From contig JANBPK010000871.1 of NCBI GenBank assembly GCA_027579435.1, forward strand, positions 26,002 through 90,001: 64,000 nucleotides of DNA. Direction: 5' to 3'. The notes under the pieces are model-generated. The model searched no databases. It saw only the letters and a program-made list of their open reading frames with translations, and was not told where the DNA came from. This document shows, one piece after another, positions 23,434 through 32,055 of this stretch. The DNA comes from Candolleomyces eurysporus (lineage: Eukaryota; Basidiomycota; Agaricomycetes; Agaricales; Psathyrellaceae). The number at the start of each line of letters is the position of its first letter. The stretch's first letter is position 1. The translations under genes and the position numbers were made by a program.

Positions 23434-23556
23434 TTGACATTTGTACATATCTATTCGCCACACCTCTGTATGATTCTTGGACTTCGCCTTCCTTTGCCTG
23501 TGACAGCGTCAATATGGTTATCTGTCGCAGAATATATCGCTGAGATCTCAACCGAG

Positions 23557-24789
23557 ATGATGTGGAATATCACAGAAGAGACTCGATGGACCATAGAGGA
23601 CATCACGGCGAAGGCCCTAGAGCTGGCCAAGCAAGTCGGACCACCCACCCAATCCATCACTCCGTCATACGGCAACGTAGTATCCGGAGGGGTAGCCGCC
23701 GCAGCCAACCCCCGTCTGATCGCGAGGAAAGCCATACAGAATAGGCAGCTACTACTACGAGTAGAGCCAGACAACGGAATCATGGGAAGGGACAAGGAAG
23801 ACGCACAGGTGAAGGCAGTAATAGAGTCCACGATAAAGGAGATGGGAGGAGGGGAGATAGCGTGGATCAGGACGATAACGAGGAACCACCACAGGTCGGA
23901 AATCCTAATAGAGACGGCAACAGACAGAGTAGCAGACTGGCTCAGAGCAGACGACAGAGAAAACAAGCTGGCAAGGAAGCTCGACTCAAGCGTACGGAGA
24001 AGATTGTACCCGGTAATCGTCAAATTTGTCCCAATCGACTTCAACCTGTCAGATCAGGCGGAAACAACAGCCGTGGTCCAGGACAACGGGCTAGAGCCAT
24101 CGAGCGTCGAGAATTTCAGATGGATTAAGCCAGAAAACCGGAGGAAACAAACCCAGAGACTCGCACACCTCATCCTCACCCTCAACAACCCTAAAGCGGC
24201 CAACGATGTGATAAACCGAGGAGTATTCATTCACTCCCAATGGAGAGTGGTCGAGAAATGCAAGAGGGACCCAATACGCTGTCTCAGATGCCACGGATGG
24301 AACCATATGGTCAAGGAATGCAAGAAGGACACGGACATCTGTGGCACCTACGCAGGAGAACACAGAACATCGCAGTGCAACAGCCCAGACGCACAGAAGT
24401 GCGTCTCCTGCAACATGGAGGGTCATCCCAGCTGGGACAGGACGTGCCCAGCCTTCGAGAAGCGTCGTCAAGAACTCAACAAAAGGATACCAGAGAACGC
24501 ACTACCGTACTACCCCACAGAGGAATCATGGACATGGCTCCCAGACTCGCGAAATATACAGCTGGCTCAGCAACACCCTCCAGCGGCGCAGGACGACCTC
24601 GAAAACTACACGAAACGGAAATTAACTCAGAGGGAGAGGAAAGCCGCCAAGAAAGCGGAGGGGAGGGCCACCAGAGAGAAAGGGGTCGACGAGGGAGAGA
24701 GAGAGAAAGACAGGCAGGAAGAGGAACTAGAAGTCAGACAGGAGGAAGTAGACTGGGACACGATGGTCAACCAAGCCAATGGCCAATGA
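23557..24789 (+). CDS. LINE ORF1: nucleic-acid-binding Gag-like protein with zinc knuckles
   Basis: The frame is open from 23434; the ATG at 23557 (MMWNITEETRW) gives 410 aa and a typical N-terminus without the hydrophobic leader that the upstream ATG would add. The central part (about residues 75-200) is a charged RNA-binding-like region. Knuckle 1 (CLRC..H..C) starts at about residue 242 and is complete. Knuckle 2 (CGTYAGEH..C) has Tyr where the second Cys is expected. Knuckle 3 (CVSC..GH..C) starts at about residue 282. A highly charged Glu/Arg-rich tail follows. The stop codon overlaps the ATG of ORF2. ORF1 products package LINE RNA; this one is full-length apart from the knuckle-2 change. 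Confidence 0.8.
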   Translation: MMWNITEETRWTIEDITAKALELAKQVGPPTQSITPSYGNVVSGGVAAAANPRLIARKAIQNRQLLLRVEPDNGIMGRDKEDAQVKAVIESTIKEMGGGEIAWIRTITRNHHRSEILIETATDRVADWLRADDRENKLARKLDSSVRRRLYPVIVKFVPIDFNLSDQAETTAVVQDNGLEPSSVENFRWIKPENRRKQTQRLAHLILTLNNPKAANDVINRGVFIHSQWRVVEKCKRDPIRCLRCHGWNHMVKECKKDTDICGTYAGEHRTSQCNSPDAQKCVSCNMEGHPSWDRTCPAFEKRRQELNKRIPENALPYYPTEESWTWLPDSRNIQLAQQHPPAAQDDLENYTKRKLTQRERKAAKKAEGRATREKGVDEGEREKDRQEEELEVRQEEVDWDTMVNQANGQ

Positions 24790-25280
24790 ATAGCACAACC
24801 GAGAGAGCGGCAACAGGATCAGGCGAAGAGGGGAAGCAACTTCGAATACTTCAAGTTAACCTCAACAGGTCACCGACAGCACACTGGGAACTACTCAACT
24901 CGGGGCTGGCAAACCTATGGGATATAATCCTAATACAGGAGCCAAGTCAGAACTACTACAACCACTCCGCAACAGCCCCAGGCTTCAGACAGATTTACCC
25001 AAGCGACAAGGCAAGGTCGAAGAACGGGGGAAGGTTCCACTCCGGAATCTGGGTCAACCAACAAATCGGCACGAACTCGTGGAGGGAATACAAGATACAT
25101 GACGACCCCGACTTCACGGCCATCCAAATCCTGAGCGAATCTGGCCCCCTCACCATCATCAACATATACTTTGGCGTCAAGGGAACAGAGGAACACAACG
25201 AAGATGCGATAGGCTATGTTGACGACGCCATATTCGTAGCAACAGACGAAACATTCAATGAGAACATAGAAACGGTCTAA
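24786..25280 (+). pseudogene. LINE ORF2 remnant: endonuclease N-terminus fused to an RT catalytic motif
   Basis: ATG at 24786-24788 overlaps the ORF1 stop (ATGA). The product begins LRILQVNLNRSPTAHWELL and has DIILIQEPS, the first two blocks of the exonuclease-endonuclease-phosphatase fold. LTIINIYFGVKG is followed after about ten residues by GYVDDAIFVATDETFNEN, which is the YxDD block of reverse transcriptase. In a complete element several hundred residues separate these blocks, so an internal deletion near 25200-25210 joined them without breaking the frame. TAA at 25278-25280 then ends the frame, although the following codons (MMERKNGGLEWSKTQ) still match the region behind YxDD. Not a functional ORF2. 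Confidence 0.75.
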
Positions 25281-25966
25281 GACATGATGGAAAGGAAGAA
25301 CGGAGGACTTGAATGGTCTAAAACTCAACCGATTTGCATGCAAACCAACTCAACCTCCACCCGCAACGCGCCGGGAACTACCCCGTCAAGATTACCGCAC
25401 TGGGCGGTCGGATGCACGGAAGGGCAACGAGACCCGTATTGCCTCGTAGCAAGCTGAGGTACAAGCCACCAACCACCTTCAAGAGGAGAGCCCTGGCGAA
25501 ATGGCGTTTCAGTACCGGGTCCCGAGGGGGAGCGATTGCGGGGGCGAGCCGTCTCAGGATGCACACCAGGGTCTCCGTCAAGCGTAAGGCACTAGGGGCC
25601 TGTGGTTACCTTTGTCACGCTATCTACATATTGTACATCGCCGTAAGGCCACACATAGGGCACTCCTAGGGGCAATACAACCTGGAATTAAAAAAAAAAA
25701 AAAANCCCGGTGGTGCTGTACACGTCGTCCTCCGATCATTCATTACCCCTCCCGTTCGTTTTCCATACTCCCCCTTGCTCGCTACAGACGCCCTCGTTAG
25801 AATGCAGGGGTTTGCCTCTAGAGAGGCTCCGCAGCAAATTTAANTTTTTTTTTTTTTTTCTAACGGAAGCCCAGCGTTCAACGTACATCCTGCAAATCAA
25901 TCCAAACACTGGAAAGGGACTCTCTTCCCTAGAATCCTAACATTGAACGTGAAGAAGAACAAGCAA

Positions 25967-27927
25967 TCACCCGATAGGCGTAGGCACCGCCTTCCTCTTC
26001 TCTCCAACCGCCTTCCACATCCACCTCACCAACGCCCTCTCCAGCATATCCTCCCATCCTTCTTCCTTCCGTGCCGCCACCTTGGCGTCAAACATCAAAT
26101 TGACAGTGTTGTTATTGCTGCTGTCTTGAGCGGCAGACATGGCGGATGGCGAGGACGCAGATGAAGAGGGTGTAGCTGGGCCAGAGCTCTTGCTTTGTGC
26201 GATACTCGAGGCAGCAGGAGCGGCAAGAGCAGCAGGGGGACCGAACCCGCCGAGTTTCCTAGGCGAACTCGGCGCGCTCCCCCGTGGACCTCTAGGTCCC
26301 CCGAGGTTGGACACCACACTCGGGAGCTTGAGCAGTGAAGGAGGGAGTGCGTGGATGATCTGGGAGGGCATTTGGATCGGGAGCATGTATCTCAATTTGA
26401 GGGCACTATCGCGAGAGAAAGAAGGTTAATTTTGACCAAAATTTGCGGTAGAGGAGAAGAGATGTACGCACCCAATCCATAGTCTGAGGTTATCCGTTCT
26501 TCTGAACGTCCACCCCGTCTTGTTGGAGGCAGCGGGGAGACCGTATGTACCGAGCTCGTCGTCTTCGAAAGCAGATCGTCTCACCCAGTCAGGAAGTTCG
26601 TCATCTTCCAGCTCATGGTCGAGCTTCTCCCCATCCTCTTCGTCCTCTTCATCGATGCCTTCCTCCCGGATACCTTCCATCTCTTCAGGCTCTGTCACCA
26701 TCTTGGTTTGTGCACCCATCAAACCCAGCATTTCGGTTGATATTCTCTGTTTGCCTCCAGAGGAATCTAGGAGGAGTGTGGATGCCTGAAAACCGGCATT
26801 GTTGCCACGGTCTAACGCTTCGCCTGAGCTAACGCGTCGCACTTTCGACCTTGATCGAGGACCGTTCAGGGTCAACGAGGCGAACCTGCTCGTCCGAATC
26901 TCCATCTTCTTCCGCTCGATATCCCACCCCCTCTCTTATTATGATTCCCAGTGGCGCCTTCGATGAGTAACTCGCTGCGTGGGAAGAGGGCATTGTCGAC
27001 TGCGTCGAGGTAGCTGGAGATGACGGTGCATTCTCTCGCCAGTTCGGACAGCTGGACGTCGCATCTGTATAACCACCCGTTCCCGACTTCGAGCCTCTCG
27101 TGCCACATCTCTCGCTTATCCTTGGTGGACTCGTCGTCGAAGAGGTCTTCGTCGTCGTCCTCCCAGACGGGAACTTGCTGGAACTTGCCGTGCACCTGGA
27201 CGAGGGAGAAGGTGATGCCGAGGTCGCCGTAGTATTGCTGGGATCTGGAGGGGTCTTCGGCGGAGGGGAGGTCGAGGGGTGGGCTTGTGCGTGGACTGGG
27301 ACTGGGGCCGCCCCGACTGCCGGCACCTCGTTGGGACCCCCCGCCGTCGCTGTGGGCGTCGTAGGCCTCGTCGGAGAGCGGGAGGCGGGCTGTTTCTTCT
27401 AGTTCGCGGAGGACACCAAGGACTTCTAGCGAGCATCGACGGATGAGGGCGAGTGGGTCGGGTGGGGGGCCGGTTGTTGATGACGACGATGATGGATCTG
27501 CGTCGTTCAGTGGTGGTGTTGAAGGAGTGGACGTGGACGGGGCTTGGGATGAACAAGGAGTGCGGCTGAATTGGGTCTTGATAGAGGCTACCAAGTCACT
27601 TGGGAGGGAGAGGACGTAGTTGCGCACGGTCTGGATTGTCCGCGTTGTCGTCCTCAGCAGGAGCAAGACGTCGATGGGATGGGATGTTGGCTGGGGCTTG
27701 TCGATTTCCCAGAGCTTGACGAGCTCGCTCAGCTCGGTGACGACTCCGGGGAGGAGAGAGTCCGGGTGAGCTTCATGGGATTTGACGTGGGGAGCGACGA
27801 TGACCGGGGGCGTCGATCGAGTGGGCTCGGGCTGCGGCGCAAGTGCAGCTTCGATCGAAGGGGGCTGGTCCTCGACATGGCTAGTCTCCGTAGGTGAGAG
27901 AGGCATACCACCGATAGCTGGGACCAT
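25967..27927 (-). CDS. Conserved agaricomycete protein of unknown function
   Basis: The product starts MVPAIGGMPLSPTETSH at 27927. The first exon carries LSELVKLWEIDKPQPTSHPI, a helical block (RTTTRTIQTVRNYVLSL), a Ser/Pro-rich acidic linker, and CTVISSYLDAVDNALFPRS. The frame then changes near 26930-26960, where no clean intron phase was found. It continues as MEIRTSRFASLTLNGPRS.. to TGWTFRRTDNLRLWIG. A 66-nt intron (26471-26406) joins in phase to ALKLRYMLPIQMPSQ, and the end is ERALVRWMWKAVGEK..PTPIG with stop at 25967. The pattern 'GW(T)FRRTDNLRLW..ALKLRYMLPI..EGWEDML' looks like a conserved cytoplasmic protein, but I cannot name a function. An upstream minus-strand frame at 28201-27986 (MPQPFPSNGFKRPRPVPY) might be a 5' exon. 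Confidence 0.65.
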
Positions 27928-28439
27928 TCCATTCCTTTGCCGTTATTGCGAGCATGAAGATAGGCCCGGGCACAGATGATATTGGTCACAAAGGAGAGGC
28001 AGAGCCTCCAGCAAAAGGGTTTTTTCTTGTCATGGATGTAGAGTCGGACGTTGCCCCCCTCAATGAATTATGATGAAGATGCGGTTGTCGGCACACTTTG
28101 TAGGGAATGACGGGTTTCTTCGCCTTCAAGTGGCCATCGTTGCGAGTATATGGTACGGGCCGAGGACGCTTGAAGCCATTTGAAGGAAAAGGTTGAGGCA
28201 CTGAAAGGACAGAAGCGGCGAGAAGATTGCCGCGAGGCCAGCGTAGGAAAGGGCAGACATACCGACAGCAACCCTAAAACAATACAAGCAGAGAATTCAA
28301 CACCCGGGCCCACGACGCACGCAGGTGTGGCAGGGGAATTTCGGAGGAGCTGTTGACGTTCGGAAGGGATGAGCAAAAGCACCCCTTTTTAGCCAATTTC
28401 TGTGAAATTTCTTGCCAGACAGAGTTCGGTCATGTCTTC

Positions 28440-28694
28440 AAGGCCATGATCCCAGACCCTGAATTTCTGGCTATTTAAGCCACCGTTTTCGCTCCGCTGG
28501 CTTCTTTCCTCTTTTTCCTTGCTCCACCACCACCTCACACCTTCTGCCGCTGGCTCTTTCCTCTTGGCTCACCGCTCCTTCGTCCCTCCCTTTCTGCTAT
28601 CTACCAACTACGCTACGCTATTCTATTCTACAACAAGCTGACATACTTTTCTTGACGTAGTCTCGTTACTATTTGGTCCATACAGCTCCCCAAG
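28440..28694 (+). promoter_or_regulatory. Promoter and pyrimidine-rich leader of the 189-aa gene
   Basis: GGCTATTTAAGCC at 28468-28480 is a TATA-like element inside a short palindrome. It is followed by a CT-rich stretch (28497-28620, runs of CTTTCCTC and CCACCACC) ending in an ATG with context AAGATGCC at 28695. Such pyrimidine-rich leaders are usual in well-expressed basidiomycete genes. The next gene upstream is transcribed away from it, so the 28.2-28.7 kb region serves as a divergent promoter. Confidence 0.5.
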
Positions 28695-29427
28695 ATGCCT
28701 CCCTCCCGCCTTCCGTCGCCGTCCTTCTCGCTCGTGCTCACTGCAGCCGACGGCAGTCCTCTGCTCATGATGCAGGATTTCAATCCTGCGCTGACCAGCA
28801 TTGAAGTCAACCTGCAATTCCCGCCGCTTGGTGCGATTCTGACTGCTCCCACTCTTCTGCAACCCGGCGATCTTGATCCTCTCATGGTAAGTGTCCAATG
28901 GCGTTAGAAGGCAAGGGATTGAGTACTGACCGTCTTTCAGCAAACAACCGACACCCGCTTCCAAGGGCAGCTTGCATATCAAGCGCGTTACGCCGTAAAC
29001 CTATCTGTTTTATGATTACATTCAACAGCTGATGATGGTTGATTATCCCAGACCAATGCTGGCAAACCCAGCGGTGAAGACGACGACAACCAGAGCGAGA
29101 TTGGGAAGGTGTATGAACCGTATCCCATCGGTCTCGCGCACAAGCTTCATGCCCTCGGACAGTCTGGGCATACTCATAGACTTCGATGCCTTCCCACCCG
29201 CAGACAATCTCCTAGTTTGCTGAACCGTTTGAAATTGAAGGTAGGTAAGCCAATTGCTGTCTTCATGACCGCTGATGACGACGGTCTTCTAGCTCTCTGC
29301 CTTCTGGCGTAAACTTCGTCGACTGGGCTCTCAATTCTCTGCGGCCGCGTTTAGACCAGTTGAATCACAGAATTCAAGCAGAGTACACGCAAGAAATGCA
29401 CCACAATCAACACTCCTTCCGATATAG
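28695..29427 (+). CDS. 189-aa protein of unknown function, four exons
   Basis: Exons 28695-28886, 28941-28994, 29052-29240 and 29293-29427 join by three GT-AG introns of 54, 57 and 52 nt, all in phase 0. Every exon length is a multiple of three, which makes the model convincing. The product begins MPPSRLPSPSFSLVLTAADG, continues through a compact region (FNPALTSIEVNLQFPPLG), an acidic segment (GEDDDNQSEIGKVYEPYPIG), LAHKLHALGQSGHTHRLRCL and a basic C-terminus (LSAFWRKLRRLGSQF). No membrane segment or known catalytic motif is visible, and I do not recognise the family. The basic tail could bind nucleic acid or membrane; this is a guess. Confidence 0.75.
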
Positions 29428-29805
29428 AGGCTTCGACTCTCCGTGTACTATAGGATTCCGATCTTGCCAACTTTGTATATATTCTCCCGGCGATGCTGTT
29501 TTAAACGGTTCTTCGACTTGGAGGACCAGCAAATTCGAATGATGTTTCTTGGATTGTCCTGCATATAGTGCGTCACCATGACCACACACCCCGAAAGCCT
29601 TCTTGAAGATCGCAAGCGAGTTCTACTTGCAATTTTGGAGGTGTGTCGTTTCAACGATATCGTAACCTGTCCGCAAGTAGTGGGCATTGCGGCGGAGCCA
29701 GCTTCCAGGGTTATAAATTTTTGGGACAGGTTTATATTTTATACATCAATGTACATATCATTTTTCGGAACGTGTATTGTAAACTGGAAATATGAGATCA
29801 ACCTA
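29428..29805. other. Intergenic stretch
   Basis: Probably holds the 3' end of the 189-aa gene. No coding region supported. Confidence 0.5.
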
Positions 29806-30785
29806 CTTAGATAGAAAATTGTAAATTGGGTCCTTACCAAGTAACTCAGCTCTACCAGGCTTACCTGGAGAATGTTGCCTGATCATTGTTGATAAGTACA
29901 GATACTGTGACATCAGAACGATATTGATGGTGTCTACGATCAGCAACCCCAAGGTCTGATCAGATACTGCTGGCCATATCAGCCCCTCATCAAATTCGTG
30001 ATGTAGGTGATCGTCAGGCGCTTCGGCGCACATAAAGGACTTTGAATCGGAAAAGTGGTGTCTCATCGAAATTTGGGGGGAGATCAAGAAGCTCGAGGAC
30101 TTCAAGCTGTGGTAGCGGAGTTGATCTTCCCAGCCGATCGAATACCTCCGCAAAACCAGAGTATGTAAAGGTGGTATTCTGCAATGAAATGTAGGTCAAG
30201 TAGGGGAGACCGCAAGTAATGTCTGTTAAATCCTTTGCCGTCAACTGCGCATGGCCAAGGCGGTAAAGTCTTAAACTCTCCTCGCACTTTGACCTCTTGG
30301 TGGAACCGGTGAGATAGCCGCCGAGTTTGCACGACTTCGGATCACTTTTTTCGGTGCATCCCCGTCTTCGTCACATTGGGGTCAGCCAATCTTTAACTCG
30401 ACTAATTGGAATTGGGGAACTCGCATCTGGTGAGGAATCGATTGTACTGTTGAAGGGGGGAAGGTTTAAAAGAGAGAATGTTCGGACTTCAGAGAGATAG
30501 AATTCTGAGCATCACGGTGACCGTGTCGCCAGCTCAATTTCCGTGCATTCCCAAAGACTTCCTCTGAGATCCAGTTTCAGAGTTTCGACATTCGTCCAAA
30601 GCGGGAGAATTGACTGTAACCATTCCGAAGCCTTGGGCTTGTGGAGGCTATTTCGCTGATCTTAGGAACCACCTTACTCAAGAGCAGGTAGAGGAAATAG
30701 TCGTCATCTGCATAATTCATGGAAATATACAGATGGAGGGAGCGGCACCACTTATATGTATACTGAGAATATGAAATTCTAAGGG
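29806..30785 (-). pseudogene. Leucine-rich-repeat (F-box type) relic
   Basis: Minus-strand frames contain LRR-like stretches: DLTDITCGLPYLTYISLQNT and LPQLEVLELLDLPPNFDE (about 30244-30040). Further 3' (30000-29830) follows LIVDTINIVLMSQYLYLSTM and, 5' at about 30780-30600, DDDYFLYLLLSKVVPKISE. The pieces lie in different frames with stops between them and an ambiguous base at 30806 upstream. The spacing of Leu residues ('L..L.L..') fits the LRR part of fungal F-box proteins. A clear F-box was not found, and I regard this as a decayed copy. Confidence 0.4.
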
Positions 30786-31188
30786 GCAAGGCTTTGCTCC
30801 GGACACNGGGGGGAGGGGGTGATTGCCGGACGGCCTTTTACAATGGCAATGAACCTCGGAACGCTGCCACTGTTCGTGTCCACCGACAGCGTGCATGCTC
30901 TGAGTACCTGCGATCTGACCCATGGTGTGCTCGGCATTACGGAAACGCAACCCGAGAGTGGGCACACTGGCGTGACGGATAGATGGCGTGACACTGACGG
31001 TGACTTTGAGTGACTACCTCTTGCAATGAACATCAAGGACATTATCAGTACGTTGCTCTTCATCCCCTTGGGCCACGTTTAGTCACGATTCGAACAGATC
31101 ATCCGACAAGCATTGCACAAACCAAATTAACTTCCAGTGAGCTGACCACCACAATACGCCTCAACCGATCAAGCCAATCACCATGTAA
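30786..31188. other. Intergenic stretch
   Basis: Contains an ambiguous base at 30806 in a G-run. The region up to 31020 looks like non-coding DNA; no gene supported. The promoter of the zinc-finger gene should lie here. Confidence 0.4.
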
Positions 31189-31701
31189 TTGAACGATTCT
31201 GTTGCCAATGCTGCTGCTCAAACCCTTATCATAGATGCGGAAACACACAAAGGAACCAGCACATACTCTGAAGACCTCGAAGGATCCCACACAGATGGCA
31301 TAACCATGGGGAAGGAGACAGAGGACAAGAACAAGGGCGTCAGCAAGAGCCATGTCAATGGCGGCGACCACCCAGGATTCCTCCCTGATCAAAGTTATGG
31401 TGCCGACTTCGTATGGCAGGGCACAAACTGGCACTGTCGTACCTGCGGGACATCGGGCTCCACAGCCATCGACAGGAAATCGGCAAAGTCTCATGCAAAG
31501 AACTGCCAATTCAGGATGGGGGACCAGCATTTAAAATTCGTCAAAGGAACACAGTGGTGGCAGTGTCTGAGGTGTGATAAATCTGGCCCCACGAGAAAGG
31601 GTGGGCGGACTCATCTAACGGTCAGTCATTCAAAGGAACTCAGCAACCCACCAAAGCTTGAACCAGGGGTCTTCTTGTGGCAGATCAATCCTCCTGAGTG
31701 A
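31189..31701 (+). CDS. Small protein with two Cys/His zinc-finger modules
   Basis: A single-exon frame of 170 aa starts MNDSVANAAAQTLII. The first 70 residues are polar and probably disordered. Module 1 has Cys83, Cys86, His102 and Cys106 (WHCRTCGTSG .. SHAKNC). Module 2 has Cys126, Cys129, His142 and His147 (WWQCLRCDKSG .. THLTVSH), a C2H2 arrangement. Both modules are preceded by a Trp (FVWQGTNWHC, KGTQWWQC), which suggests an internal duplication of a W..C..C..H..C/H unit. It may bind DNA or RNA. It is intact and well separated from neighbours; whether ATG 31189 is the natural start is not certain. Confidence 0.6.
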   Translation: MNDSVANAAAQTLIIDAETHKGTSTYSEDLEGSHTDGITMGKETEDKNKGVSKSHVNGGDHPGFLPDQSYGADFVWQGTNWHCRTCGTSGSTAIDRKSAKSHAKNCQFRMGDQHLKFVKGTQWWQCLRCDKSGPTRKGGRTHLTVSHSKELSNPPKLEPGVFLWQINPPE

Positions 31702-32055
31702 AAGTTGTGACATTGTCTAGAACATGTTTCTCATTAAGTAATACATACTTAGCGCTGGATGGCAGACTATTGGAATGTGAATCCTGTCTGGCGCCTTGTT
31801 GAACTTAAAGGAAGTGAAGGAAAAGAACAACAAGAATGAGATAGGTGGGCAGAAGGATATTCAGCAGTGTTGTGTTGGGCGCGTTGAATGATGATTGAAG
31901 GGAGTCTGGACAAAGTCTGATAATTCAAGCAAGAAATGGTACTGATAGTACTATTACAGCTGGCAAATCGGAACATAGACGTACATAAGCCATACAATGA
32001 GATTCGATACATTCGATACCTGTTACCCACGTGCAATATTTCAGAGAGCAGCGCA
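31702..32055. other. Intergenic stretch
   Basis: No gene supported between the zinc-finger ORF and the 3' end of membrane-protein copy A. Confidence 0.45.

Larger units (their letters stand above)
23434..25704 (+). mobile_element. Internally deleted non-LTR retrotransposon (LINE) with poly(A) end
   Basis: The element has an intact ORF1 with CCHC zinc knuckles, an ORF2 beginning with an apurinic/apyrimidinic-type endonuclease domain, a reverse-transcriptase catalytic motif joined directly behind the endonuclease N-terminus, and an A14 run at 25690-25704 as 3' end. This order is that of ORF1-ORF2 LINEs of the Tad/I-like type. The 5' end is uncertain; I placed it at the first in-frame ATG. Immediately downstream (25844-25860) lies a T-run, also next to an ambiguous base. 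Most of the reverse transcriptase and everything normally between the endonuclease and the YxDD motif is missing. Confidence 0.75.

Noticed and set aside
23451..24044. Minus-strand 197-codon ORF opposite LINE ORF1
   Set aside because: Antisense shadow of an ORF1 that has zinc knuckles and a consistent length.
25967..26395. Separate small gene starting at MRYMLPIQ
   Set aside because: A 66-nt intron joins it in phase to the preceding exon (..NLRLWIG + ALKLRYMLPI..), so it is the last exon of the larger gene.
26520..26789. Ser-rich plus-strand ORF of 89 codons
   Set aside because: Antisense of the acidic linker in the conserved minus-strand protein.
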